Source: Pseudevernia furfuracea (Eukaryota > Ascomycota > Lecanoromycetes > Lecanorales > Parmeliaceae). Taken from it: a DNA stretch of 64,000 nucleotides. Of this stretch, positions 1-11,195 are shown in pieces. Made by a program: the position numbers and the translations under genes. The number at the start of each line of letters is the position of its first letter. The first letter of the stretch is position 1. The notes beneath the pieces are model-generated. The model saw only the letters and a list, made by a program, of their open reading frames with translations. It was not told the origin of the DNA and searched no databases. The DNA is taken from assembly GCA_022315425.1 (NCBI GenBank), contig JAIUPT010000016.1, forward strand, positions 248,001 through 312,000. Reading direction: 5' to 3'.

Positions 1-1728
1 TACTCACACCGTCCCAGTGCGTATATTGGCACGTTGAGATTGACTCCACCCGGTATGAACACCCCATCTACAGTGATGCCTTGAGGTGGTGTGGTGCGGA
101 ATCCTCCGGAAGGCGTTGGCGGATGCAGTCGTAAGGTCTCGTTGATAACGCCATTCAGGTGCTTCGCATTCTGCACCATGCGGACGTTAAAGGGCTCGCC
201 TGATTGCATTAAGGGATCTAACTCTTCACGCAGTTTCTGGATGTGCGTGGGGTCTCTGGCAAGGTAGTAGAAGATATGCGTGAGCACGATAGCAACGGTG
301 TCACTGCCTGCCACGATGAGTAATCGAGAGTCTCCATGTAGCCATTTAGTGGCTTCGGCGTCTTTCTTGTCTTGAGCGGTCTTCAGAAGCCAAGTTGTAA
401 TGTCGGGCACCGTCGTCTTGATATCTCTGCGCTCGTCGACTTGCTCATTGCACCAGCGGATGAATCGCCTGAAACAACTTCCCACGAAGGGCGCGATCGC
501 ACCCACAGGTATCACCCAAGCGATTGGGGAGAAATAGCCCAGAAGCAACATGGAGGTTTCCAACCAGTCGATGGCAAAGTGGTTTTTCCCGGTCTTGAGC
601 ATGTTGAAACTTTTCCCAAAGGCTAAATCGCCCATGACGTCGAAGGACCAGTAGTTAAACCATGCTGACGCATTCATCGTGTTGCCGGAGAAAGTCGATA
701 TTTTCTCAATCAGCTCATTGGTGTAGTCTGTGGTGCGACCCTCGTAGTCTCGTAGCGCTGGGGTTGATGTCAATACCAGACGTAGGCTAAGAAAGACGAG
801 AAGCTACCTTTGACGCTGAATCCGTGGTCCCAGACTCTTCTTCGTGCCTCATGTGCTGCAACATCTCGAGTACTATGAAGAGATTCGATCGACTGATAGA
901 GAGCGTAGTCGTACCAAGGCGACCTCATGCACGGTGATCGTGGCCCCATGATAGCAACGGGCGCTCCCAGGGAGATGACTGAAAGCTCGTTGGGTCCTAA
1001 GTAATAATATGATTAGGCCAAATCGCTCTTGTCAGAAGAGCTATCTTCTTGTACTTGAGCTGAGTAGGGGCAATGGAAGTTCTGAAATCTGTAAAGACGT
1101 CCCAAGCTCAGCAGCCTTGGGGACAAACCCAAGCGCACCAAGCTCTTAGATAAGGAAGGCTGTTTTGATGATTGTCCACGGCCTCAGCATAGAGAGCAAT
1201 ATTACAAATTGATGATACATTGGCGACACCTTTTCCGAACTCTTGTTGCAAAGAAATTTGAATGGAAATCCAGACCTCTAAGGTGAAAGAGCGGATCAAG
1301 TAGAGTCTCAGATTTCAGATCAACTTACCAGTCCTCACGAAGTTACCGTACTTCTGATGTGCTGCATACGATCTGCGAAACGCATCCAGCCTTAACCCCA
1401 TGAAGAATTGGTAGAACTTCGAAAGCTTTGCAAGCCGAGGTCCTGGGAAAGAATTGAGACGATGGAAGAACGATCGGTAGATGAGCATGCTCGTCCACAA
1501 CGCCATAAGATAAGACCCGATGACCATAGCGCCCAATTGCATGGCTTGGCCATATTGAACCTGCAAGAGTCGGGCGAGGACGAAGGATAAAGGGATGAAG
1601 CCGTAGAAAAGGATCTGAAGAAGCTGTAGAGCGTGCTGATGATGTTCTCCTCGAACAAAGTACAAGATGTGTGAGGTAACACCAACGCCGGCGGCAATGC
1701 CGCACGATATTGAGCAGTAGAAATCCAT
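1..1728 (-). CDS. Cytochrome P450 monooxygenase (3' end beyond window)
   Basis: A membrane-anchored haem monooxygenase; the substrate cannot be told. Exons on the minus strand are 1728-1329, 996-808 and 757 to about 7, where a GTGAGTA donor suggests another intron runs off the edge. The first ATG (1728) begins a hydrophobic N-terminus with about three membrane spans, followed by the proline hinge FPGPRLAKLSKFY. Exon 2 holds the B/C-helix region, including a W-x3-F-like WDHGFS. Exon 3 has the I-helix oxygen-binding motif AGSDT (about 315-329) and the K-helix ExxR as ETLRLHPP (about 135-160). The Cys haem ligand lies outside the window, so integrity cannot be confirmed. Intron 1 is 332 bp, far longer than other introns here. 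The gene diverges from the UbiA-type gene at 2907, which fits secondary metabolism. Confidence 0.93.
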
Positions 1729-2906
1729 GACTTGCTTGGGACTAAGGAAGATGGAAGGCGCGATGTTCGGCTTATAGGAAAGGTATGACAACCTATCATC
1801 AGGGCATTCGCTCGCCTCACTGAGTGCGAACGTGTCAACGGCACCCTCGTGCAGCGCTAGGCATCAATGGCACGACGGAAGATGTTAGTAGAGAGCTAGA
1901 TACGTGGCAGTGGTGGCAATTGTAGTCAAAGTATTGATTGTGAGATAGTAGTCATTGGCGCTGGTTGCGTTACAATGCAAATCTTCAGTTTTGGTTTGGT
2001 TCATCCTTCATAGTCGTTCATGCAGCTAAAGCGGCTATGGTCCTGTACTGCATGTTGGCCCCTCTTTCGAAAAATGACGGCAATCGAAAAAGTTCACAAC
2101 GTTGCGATCACTTGGAAGCTGACAAGAAAGTATCCGTTGAAACTTGAGGTGTTAGCGAGTAGGAATGAAGCATTCGGGTTGATGTGTGCCTGACTCGATA
2201 TCCTTTGTTTTGTCGCGGCAGTAGATAAGCGAAGCGAGATCGATCGCCTATTACATTATCGAGAATCCGAGAATTTGGTATACGGTAACGGGCTTCCAGA
2301 CCATCAGTATTAACTTAAACCCACATGTGCCGCCGACGCAGTAGTGAACGTTGCAGGAATTTTCATCTCTCACGGGATCATGGTATCCGGGACCTTGGTG
2401 TTGGTATCCGCTCCAAAACATGCCTGCCACGTCAACTAGCGTAACGCTTCCTAGAAGACACGGAGCTTATCAGACTGTCTAGATTACCACCACCGGCATC
2501 AGGCTGGTTTGCCGGCTGCTTTCCCGGCACCACCAGTGCATGCGTGGTTTGTTCCATCTGCATTCCCATGTTTGTCGCCTCCGAAGAGCTATTGAGGAAC
2601 CATACCACTAGGCCTAAAGCGTGAGCGTATCGAACTGAGTCTTTCCTAGGAGCGTTTTACCGACGCTGCTATGTTTTGCGTGAATCCTTCGCCCGAAGCC
2701 TTCAATCTAGTCAAAGTGTACATAAAATGATTCCTTGGCAAATCTCAGCTGCAGCAATAGTTAAGAAAGTAGTTCTAATGGAAAGGCCCCCCCAATCAGG
2801 GTAGATATGATCGTGACGCGATTTCGCCAGAAAGACTCACCCTTTATTCAAAAATCACTCTCATAAGATTCTCGTCAACTGAACCTCACACGACACAAGG
2901 GACACA
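1729..2906. other. Divergent promoter region between P450 and UbiA-type gene
   Basis: 1.18 kb without a convincing reading frame, lying between two divergent genes and able to hold both promoters. It has several CCGG-containing triplets around 2485-2535 (for example CCGGCA and TGCCGG in opposite orientation, 11 nt apart) that resemble zinc-cluster regulator half-sites. That is only a resemblance. Confidence 0.5.
2792..2796 (+). promoter_or_regulatory. CCAAT box upstream of the UbiA-type gene
   Basis: A CCAATCA sequence follows a C-run 111 bp before the ATG at 2907. CCAAT boxes are bound by the HAP/NF-Y complex in filamentous fungi. The position is suitable, but a 5-bp match is weak evidence. 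Confidence 0.3.
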
Positions 2907-3902
2907 ATGAAGCCTGACGATAAGCAGCAGGAACAGCATGATCAAATCCACTCGATCCTATACGAAGTCCATACAATATGGCTTGTCACACGCAACGATC
3001 TCAAGTCAATCGTTTTTCCAGAGACGGCGTTTGGCATCTGCAGCGCTCTTTCCGGACCGATGCTCACTTCAAACAATTCACCAAAAGCCCTTAGTATCCT
3101 CAAACAAACACCATTGGTAGTCCTCTGGGTCTGGATCAACGTACTCATTTTCGATCTGGCGAACCAGCGTCTACCAGATTCCATCATCGAAGACTCTGTC
3201 AACAAAGCATGGCGTCCAATCCCGTCTGGAAGACTATCTGCATGCCAAGCAAGACGTCTGCTCCTCGCCGTCCTCGCTATCGCCGTCCCCGTTACCTTCT
3301 ATACAGGAGGCATGGAGGAAACCATCGTCATGAACACGCTCGTATACATGTACAATGACCTTGGCGGCGCCGATGAGAACTTTGTGGTCCGTAACCTCAT
3401 CAACGCGGCAGGCTTCATCTGCTACAGCGCCGGAGCCACACGGGTAGCATGCGGTCACGGCCAATGCTCTTTGAATGAAAAGGCCTACCAATGGCTAGCC
3501 ATTATTGGCGGGATTGTTTTCAGTACCCTACAGATGCAAGATATGGTTAGTCTTCTACAAGAGCGACGAGTGCTAGACCAGTTGTACTGATTGATGTCCT
3601 AGGCAGACCAAGAAGGAGACCGAGCGAGGGATCGAGGAACCCTGCCCTTGGTGCTTGGTGACTGGACCGCGCGATGGACCATTGCTGTGCCGGTCATTTT
3701 CTGGTCATTCGCTTGTCCCGCATTCTGGGAGCTTGGCGTCTATGGGTGGGTGGTGCCAGCGTTACTCGGCAGCGTGGTCGCACTCCGGGTAATGATCTTT
3801 CGAGACGTCGTTTCTGACAAGACGACATGGTATATGTGGAACTTCTGGATCACCTCTCTGTACTTGCTGCCTCTCGTCAAGTTCCATGAGCTTCGTGCTT
3901 GA
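2907..3902 (+). CDS. UbiA-superfamily integral membrane prenyltransferase / UbiA-type terpene cyclase
   Basis: A 312-residue polytopic membrane protein in two exons, 2907-3545 and 3603-3902 (57-bp intron, GTTAGT...CCTAG). Two Asp-rich signatures of the UbiA fold are visible. The first is FDLANQRLPDSIIED followed by NKAWRPIPSGR (about residues 90-120). The second, QDMADQEGDRARDRGTLPL, spans the splice junction near residue 213. These bind Mg-diphosphate. The motif style (ANQ...ED...NKxWRP and QEGDRARxR) recalls the fungal UbiA-type class I terpene cyclases of the Fma-TC/EriG kind more than the quinone or haem prenyltransferases. Which prenyl diphosphate is used, and whether it cyclises or transfers it, is inference. 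The divergent P450 would be a natural tailoring partner. Confidence 0.9.
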
Positions 3903-4552
3903 AGCAGAATGGTTGTTTCTGGATGCGTGTGGATTCAGAAAGGAGCGGGGAGCTTTGGGGGTCTCGGGGGGTGAGTATGCGATTTATGCTGCGAGCATAA
4001 ACTTAAAGTGGTACCTTGCATAATTTATGTCACTTACCTAGGTTACTTACTTTATGCAATGCTCGACCTCGGCCGTGTTAGCAAATATCTTTCTTGACCA
4101 TAACTCCGTACAACCGTGAACATACTCACTCTATTATTCTGGCATCAAGTCACTATTAATCACACGAACAAACGATACTTCTACAATACTTGGGACTCAA
4201 TAATCAGTGAATCGATAGACACATGGTGCGAGACCTTTGAAAAGCCGAAAGAAAGTTGCTTGATGGCAACATCACAAGCAGCAAAGGCTGCTCTCTGCCC
4301 AACGCTGTCACTCTTTATTGACACTTACACCTCCTAAACACAGTTCCGGCGAAAGAAGATGTCGGCTTCTTAATGTATTAACACTCACTTCCATCCACTC
4401 TATCGAAACGTTTGCGCCATCAGCCAGCGGACTTTGAGGGTCCCTTGTTCTTAGTGCTTCTCCTCGATTCAAGCCTCACATTTGCATGAGATTCAAACAA
4501 TTTCTCCTACCTCACTAGACAACCCGACTTGCGAGCATACTTTCCTCTCAAC
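3903..4552. other. Intergenic, 650 bp
   Basis: 3' flank of the UbiA-type gene and 5' flank of the phosphatase-like gene. AT-rich, with an ACTCCGTAC element at 4103-4111 that recurs inside the 49510 palindrome. No supported gene. Confidence 0.5.
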
Positions 4553-5607
4553 ATGCCTGCATTGCCAGCCGATGAGGCTACACCTCACACTCCAGCGCAA
4601 ACTTGGAGCTTTCGAGTACCATCACCACCTCGAATCATCGTCCCACCTGTTGCTTTGAACTCGTACGGCGTACCAGATCTCCATGTTGTCCAGGATGCAT
4701 CATATGATTATGAGTCAAGCGGCTTCAAAAATGCTGAGTTCCTCCAAACGGTCACGTACGGCAACTTCATGACGATCAACAGTGAGTCCTTACTGCCTAC
4801 GCTCTCGGGCCTTGAGCTGACATACTACTAGACATGCTGGAATGGAAGTACGAACAACGGAGGATGGCTCAGCAAATTTTACCATTCCTCTACCTCGGAC
4901 CAATGTCGGCAGCGAAAGATCGGAGTTTCCTACAAAGAGAAGGGATCACCATGGTCATAGCAGTACGCAATATCATGTCCGCCCAAGCACAGCTCCTCGG
5001 ATCAAAAGCCGCGCAAGAGCTTGGAATTGATACAAAGATGATCGATGTGGCGGGAAATCAAGAGCTGATTGCAGCCTTCCCACGGGCGATCGAAGCCATC
5101 AATTCGCATCTATCGGCAATGTGGCAGCAAGATCAGAGCAGACGCACACAAGCAGCGGCTGCCGGACAGACTCATCTACAATCCACGCCTGGTAGGGTCT
5201 TGGTATTCTGCGAGAGTGGGAATGAGCGCTCGGCCACACTTGTGACGGCATACATCATGGCTATGTACTCTGCGGACTTGGTCAAGGCGATCCAGATCGT
5301 CCAGGCTCAACGATTCGCCGTTGCGTTTGATGACTCACTGAGAAACCTTCTTTTGACATACGAGATTATTCTGAAGGCAAAACGGGATGTCGTGCAGGCG
5401 GACAATCGATCGCTTGGTTTGCCTGGAGAGGTTAGAGATCCAGGCGCCAGCGTGGGAAATGATAATGGGGCTGGAAAAGGGTCGAAGAGAACGTTTGACG
5501 ATATTTACGATGACATGGAGATGGGTGTGGGAAATTCACACCTGGACTACGGGAGGTTTGAATCGAGGGATGGCTCTGCTCCGTTCCAGGACAGACCAAT
5601 CTCGTGA
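4553..5607 (+). CDS. Dual-specificity phosphatase / STYX-like protein
   Basis: Two exons, 4553-4781 and 4832-5607 (50-bp intron, GTGAGT...ACTAG), give 334 residues. The ATG at 4553 is the first in frame. After a proline-rich N-terminus comes a DSP-like domain starting ILPFLYLGPMSAAKD. It continues to the active-site loop VFCESGNERSA (about residue 205), where the catalytic C-x5-R spacing is kept but the usual His before Cys is Phe. That change may lower activity; related STYX proteins are pseudophosphatases. The C-terminal 70 residues are acidic and disordered. The substrate is unknown; phosphoprotein binding or dephosphorylation is inferred from the fold. Confidence 0.8.
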
Positions 5608-6071
5608 GGGGTTTTTTCGTGATAGGATCCAGCGTGGAGTTGTGATACCCTTGCATAGATGATTCAGTGATGTTCCTTTGGCTGTCTTGGTTGGTAGAGT
5701 GAGTGCCCATCGGCTATCTTCATCGTCAGGCTTGCCAGGCTTTTTATGTTGTGTCAAGCCAGGTAAAGCAAAAGTTTCGATCCGGAACACTCTTCCTTTG
5801 CCACCTCAACCTACTTGTCCCTTATGATGCCGAGACTTCTTGCGTGAGTAGCACCTGCATGTTTATCCAGCGGATTGAACACGACTTGCTCAACATGATC
5901 ACATTTGACATTGGTCCTTCTTATCAACACTCTGATAACACTGCCTTCACATCACCTCAACCTCCTCATCTACTCTGGCACAAGAGCACTCTCTTGCTTC
6001 CTTGCGCAAGTTGCTTCGTCTGCCTTCTCTCCATAGATTGAAGGTGACATAGTGCTATCAGAGTCCTCGAG
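5608..6071. other. Intergenic, 464 bp
   Basis: Short tandem intergenic stretch, pyrimidine-rich towards 5930-6050 as expected of a fungal core promoter. No gene or strong motif seen. Confidence 0.5.
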
Positions 6072-7850
6072 ATGTCGCCAAGAAGACCTCATCTTCGCAA
6101 TCGGAAGAGAATCAAGACCCCTAGAAGATTTGATGTTGAGGATATTATTACTTCTCCTGCCCGCCAAGAGTCACATGAAGAATCAGAGGAAAGTTCTGAA
6201 CTTGAGGAAGAAATTTATCCATCACCAAAACCAAAAAAGCCAAAATCCAGACCACGCGCGTCTCATGGAAAAGTGACAGAATTTGACCCCAACCTCCCAC
6301 CTGCTGCGTTTCCTACGCTCGATCATCCCGATTATGTGCATAACGGAGGACACATTGCCCTTGACCTTGAGTCACATTTGTCGGGGGTGCAGAGCCAAGA
6401 ACCCGGGCTGTCGGATTCTGAGGCAATTGATCCAGATCTCTTGGTCCGCGGTTCCCGCCTCGATGACATCGATCTCATAGGGAGCCATCTAACTATGACA
6501 TCAAACGGAGCAGACTTCGCACGTCGGGGGTCTCAAGGTGTTATGCAGACTTCTATTACGGTACAAAAACGACCCCGAGCCAACAAGCCTTCGAGCATCT
6601 ACAGAGAGTCTAGCGATGACGAACCACGGAATCCGATATGGGAAGGCAATATGGCGCTTATGGAGGAAGCTGGCAGAATGAGCGACTTGGACAGGAACAT
6701 TCTGGAAATGGAATCTAGTGACGAGGAAGATGCAGCTGCCAGACCCACCAAAATCTCCAGGACGGCCAGCGTTCCAGAATTTCCTGATTGGGATGATCTT
6801 ACGGCCGCACACAAGCTGGACCTTGCAGATTCCATCGCAGAGCTCTACGAGCTCTATGAAGATCCAGCACAGGTTATGCATCACCTACGACTCGGTGTCT
6901 CTGAAGGGAAAGAGCTGGTCGAGCGTCTGATTCAACGCCAAGACCGAACAGCTAGAGAGAAGGCGAATCAGCAAAGACTACAGGAGCAGGCAAAGGACGT
7001 CCTCCTGCAAGGCAGGCGCTTGTCACAATCGACATTCCATCAGATGGTGGAGGAGAATCTCTACGAGACCATCAACGAGAGTGACGATCTTCAGACAAAC
7101 CTCGTGGAGCTGAAGAAAGCTAGAGCGTATCTCAGATACTGCGGGTTCGATCCTGCACTAGCTGATAGTGGCTGGGATGTTGTGCCGTGTATCTCGAACG
7201 CTGCAGGTGGCATAAAATCAAGACCTGCGCAGAGCAAGCCCTCGGCGAGTCTTTCAAGCACCGCTGCTCAAACTCCACCCAGTCCTTCGAAAGGACCTTT
7301 CTCGCCGCGGCCGGCACAGTTCACTCCTTCACAACAAGCCTCGTATCCACCTGATCATCGTCTCGAACTGGTGCAACAACACACTCAAGCAGCGCTTCCC
7401 CAGCATCGTCCCACTCCTGCCTACGCTCTGATCGCGCAGCACTCTCCTGCGGCACCGTTATCCAAGGTCCCCGTGCAGTCCTATCGGGTCGCTCCTGGCA
7501 ATCAAAGTGGTGCCAGTTACCAAGGCGCAACACGCAGGTCACAACCTACCCTCTCAGCGGTATCCGTGCAGCCCAACGCTTCGACAGGCCCAGATCTACT
7601 GGCCATCAACAATGCACTCCTGAAAGCGCGTGGTGCATCTTCAGTTCTTCCCACCCCGCAACAGCAGCATTCTGTACCTATAGGTTCACATCCTCTGGCG
7701 CGCAAAGGCCTGCCTACAGCGCGAGAGAGTCAAAATTGCCAAAGCAGTGGAAATTCCAATGTACGAGCGTCCGCTCTGCACCGAACCGGCGGCGTTGTGG
7801 AGAGTGGAGACTCGGTCAACAAGGAGAAACGGAAGAAGGGTGCAATTTGA
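6072..7850 (+). CDS. Conserved-looking hypothetical protein, disordered, probably nuclear
   Basis: A single uninterrupted exon of 592 codons with an ATG in good context. I do not recognise the family. The N-terminus is basic (RRPHLRNRKRIKTPRR) and then alternates acidic Ser/Glu tracts with Lys/Pro tracts, a usual look for nuclear proteins. Residues about 240-380 form the only clearly folded-looking part: helical, Glu/Lys/Gln-rich, with WDDLTAAHKLDLADSIAELY and a following stretch that could be a coiled coil. The last 200 residues are Pro/Ser/Gln-rich. No catalytic motif is visible. A chromatin or transcription role is only suggested by composition. Confidence 0.75.
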   Translation: MSPRRPHLRNRKRIKTPRRFDVEDIITSPARQESHEESEESSELEEEIYPSPKPKKPKSRPRASHGKVTEFDPNLPPAAFPTLDHPDYVHNGGHIALDLESHLSGVQSQEPGLSDSEAIDPDLLVRGSRLDDIDLIGSHLTMTSNGADFARRGSQGVMQTSITVQKRPRANKPSSIYRESSDDEPRNPIWEGNMALMEEAGRMSDLDRNILEMESSDEEDAAARPTKISRTASVPEFPDWDDLTAAHKLDLADSIAELYELYEDPAQVMHHLRLGVSEGKELVERLIQRQDRTAREKANQQRLQEQAKDVLLQGRRLSQSTFHQMVEENLYETINESDDLQTNLVELKKARAYLRYCGFDPALADSGWDVVPCISNAAGGIKSRPAQSKPSASLSSTAAQTPPSPSKGPFSPRPAQFTPSQQASYPPDHRLELVQQHTQAALPQHRPTPAYALIAQHSPAAPLSKVPVQSYRVAPGNQSGASYQGATRRSQPTLSAVSVQPNASTGPDLLAINNALLKARGASSVLPTPQQQHSVPIGSHPLARKGLPTARESQNCQSSGNSNVRASALHRTGGVVESGDSVNKEKRKKGAI

Positions 7851-8814
7851 ACGGTCTCGACTCCTTCGATCCTACCGGTCAGACGGGTGCACGATCTACC
7901 GAGGAGGCTGAAACATGTTGTAATGTGGAGTGGAAAGTTGCTGTTTTAAGAAGGAAGACTGTGAAATTTACCAAGTACTAGTCATGCCAGCCTTCCAACA
8001 CGACGAGGAAATGCCGCAGTAGGCTGGGCTGGCATAACGTGCTTGGAAGCGACCAGTAATTTTGATTGAATGGATAGCGAAGAGCTCATGCACGATACCC
8101 ACTTCGTTGAACACCAACTTTGTACCTAGAACTTCACAGGATGCCAGACCAATTTACCTCCCCCTTTACAACTCTACATCCTCCATCATGAGGGGGCTGC
8201 CAAATCAAACACCGTTGTAGCTGTGGAAAACGGGGTTAGAGTTAGGTATATACACTGACGGTGAAGACATTATGCTCGCTACCGATAATTCATACCCACT
8301 AAGACTGACCGATTTTATAGATCGTCCTTCTTTCAAGATCTTGGTCATACACGTAAAAGTCAATTAAGATCGCGTCGCGTCGATCTTAACATTTACATCA
8401 TCATTTTCGGTGCGCTCTGGCGTTTTTCCCCTGTCAGGTACCATTGCTTTGTTGACTTCGCGCCTTTACACACCCAATTCGTGGATTTTCTTTCTACCAC
8501 TCAATCGAAGTTAGGCGGACATTTAGCCATTGGGGTTCGAAAGACAAAAAAGAGCACAGTATCTTCAGCGTTTGCGGGTGGCGAATCCCATCCGACTGCC
8601 TTTGCTAGAGTTGTCTACCTCTGAATCATCTCGCCTAGAGAGTGTGGAATCAAGCTGTACTCCATCGAACCCCTTCAGAAAAATACAGACCAAGTCATTC
8701 CGCGTCGGGCGTACCTTCTGGTCCCTCTGTGCCGCCTTTTCCAACCATCTCGCCCAAGGGTCCCCACCCTCCCTTCTTTACTCGAGCCCAAGAATCACGG
8801 TTTCCCTTGCTGCT
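7851..8814. other. Intergenic / 5' region of the SNF2 gene
   Basis: 964 bp. Pyrimidine-rich near 8400-8520. The reading frame of the downstream gene is open back to about 8530 but has no ATG, so it is probably 5' UTR. Holds the inverted repeat at 8364-8389. Confidence 0.5.
8364..8389. repeat. Interrupted palindrome with CGCGTCGCGT core
   Basis: Perfect 9-bp arms TTAAGATCG / CGATCTTAA around the 8-nt spacer CGTCGCGT. About 425 bp upstream of the LSH-type helicase ATG. It could be a dimer-binding site; the GC core faintly resembles MluI-type cell-cycle boxes but is not one. Confidence 0.6.
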
Positions 8815-11195
8815 ATGAGCTCCACACCAATGACGCCCGGCTCTCCAGACGAGCTCGCCTCCCCCGCATCCAGTCCTCCCTCCTCGCCCCCCTCAGCCGC
8901 CGACGATGCCTACGACTCCAAGATCGAAAAGATGCGTGAGGAAGAAGAAAAACTGCGAAAAAAGAGCAAACGCGAAGAAAAAGAACGAAAAGAAGTCGAG
9001 GAACAGAGGTGGTTGAAAGACGGGCAGGATCCAAGTTATATGAAAGATCTGGATTGGTTCCTAAGCCGGAGTCAAGGCTTCTCGTCTACCGTGATGGATC
9101 AATTGAAGCAAGCTCTTGAGGCAAGGAAGGTCGGGACGTCCGCGCAGCCGAAATTGGTATCGGGTGGGAAAATGAGGGACTATCAGCTTGAGGGGCTGAC
9201 GTGGTTGACGTGCCTTTATCAAATCGGACTGAACGGAATTCTAGCTGACGAAATGGGCCTTGGGAAAACGGTCCAGCTCATCTCGTTCCTGGCTTTTCTA
9301 CGGGAGAATGGGACGAATGGGCCATTCTTGATCTTGGGGCCGCTGAGCACGGTAAACAATTGGGTCAAGGAATTCGGGTTCTGGACCCCAGAGATCCCTG
9401 TTGTGATGTATCATGGAACACCGCAAGTGCGAGGACAGATCAGACGGCAAAAGCTCAAGGGTGATTCAAAGGGGACGAGGTTTCCCGTCGTTTGCACGAG
9501 TTATGAGATTTGTATGCGGGATAAGAAATTTCTCGCGAATTATCCCTGGAAATTCATCGTCGTGGTGGGTATACCAACCCGCTCTGTGTGATTCCCAATG
9601 CTAATAAACAGCAGGATGAGGGCCACCGACTGAAAAACTTCAATTGCAAGCTTGTCAAAGAGCTCAAGCAGTACCCATCAGAAAGCCGGCTCATTCTGAC
9701 CGGAACCCCTCTCCAGAACAATCTGACAGAGCTCTGGTCTCTACTGAACTTTCTCCTGCCGGAGGCTTTCTCCGATCTCGAACATTTCGAAAGCATGTTT
9801 GACTTCTCTGACGTGCAAGATAAAGATGGGCACAAGCAATTTATGTCGAAAGAGCGGCAGCAAAGGACCGTGGCGTCACTCCATGCGATTCTCAAACCGT
9901 TTCTGCTGCGCAGAGTGAAGAACGACGTGGAGACAAACCTGCCAAAGAAGCGGGAATACATATTGTATGCGCCAATGACTCCGGCCCAGAAGGAATTGTA
10001 CCGAAAGATCAAAGACAATGACATCCGGTCTCACCTCGAAGAGAAAGCCATTGAGAGGATTGGCGAGAAGCTCGAGGACTCTAGAGTCAGTGAAATAAAG
10101 GGCAAAAAACGGAAGGGCGGAAGTGGAACATCAACACCGAACAAGAGCGCTAAGTCATCAAGAGGCTCGACACCAGGGAGTAGTATCAGATCCGGCCGCG
10201 GTAGCAAGCGTCAGAACTACGCTGAAGTGAGCGACAGTGAGTATTTCAAGCAGATTGAGCAGAGCAGTGAAAGCGAAGAGGTAGACGAGGAGGAGCAGGA
10301 GAGGCGTGACTGGGAGTCGACCCTTGCGCAAGTGAGGAAAGAAGTCAGCCAAAAGAAGCTCCAGAATCCCGTCATGCAGCTTCGGTTGGCCTGCAACAGC
10401 CCTCATCACTTCTCCTGGCCATGGGCAGCAGAGGCTGACCCAGACGAAACCCTGGTTACTGAGTCTGGTAAAATGGTTATGCTCGACCGCCTAGTTCCTT
10501 ACTTATTTGCCAAAGGCCACAAGGTCATCCTTTTCTCCCAATTTTCTAAACAGCTCGACATTCTCGAGGAATGGGCTGTGACCTTACGTGGCTGGCCTGT
10601 CTGTCGCATCGACGGGGCTGTCAAGGCCGAAGATCGCGCCGAGCAGATAGAAGCCTTCAATACTGAGCCAGATCATAGGCTCTTTCTTCTCAGTACGCGT
10701 GCCGGAGGTCAAGGTATCAATCTCACGTCGGCGGACACGGTCATTCTTTTCGATAGTGACTGGAATCCCCAACAGGACTTGCAAGCACAGGACCGGGCCC
10801 ATCGGATTGGGCAGACAAGACCGGTCATCATCTACCGCCTCGCCACCAAAGGTACGGTCGAGCAAACGCTGTTGGAAAAGGCAGACGGCAAGCGGCGCCT
10901 GGAAAAGCTAGTCATGCAAAAGGACAAATTCAGAAGCATACTTGACCGGAGGCCTAAGAAAAAGGGAGAAGACGAATACAGGGAATTGCAGCAGATTCTA
11001 GCCAATGAGGATTTCGAGAACTATGATCCAGGCGAGGGGGCGGACGTTCTGAGTGATGCCGACCTGCAATTGTTGACTGACAGGAGTGAGGCAGCGTATG
11101 TGAGGGCTGAGAAGGGCGAAGGCAGTGGAGACAAGTTCAGGACTATAGAGACGAAGGCGGACGGGCAGGACATATTGGGTAACATGGGACAGTAA
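8815..11195 (+). CDS. mus-30: SNF2-family chromatin remodeller of the LSH/HELLS/DDM1 type
   Basis: Two exons, 8815-9564 and 9615-11195 (50-bp intron just before the DEGH box), give 776 residues. A charged coiled coil (about 40-70) precedes the SNF2 ATPase. Motif I is DEMGLGKT (about 143-150); motif II DEGH (251-254) begins exon 2; motif III LTGTPLQNN follows. The C-terminal helicase lobe has ILFSQFSKQLDILEEW, STRAGGQGINL and DRAHRIGQTRP. An insertion rich in Lys, Ser and acid residues sits between the lobes. No chromo, bromo or SANT domain is present. The phrases GPFLILGPLSTVNNWVKEF and RVKNDVETNLP match the LSH/DDM1/Irc5 subfamily, known for nucleosome remodelling tied to DNA methylation or genome stability; Neurospora MUS-30 is the fungal example. 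Confidence 0.92.
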
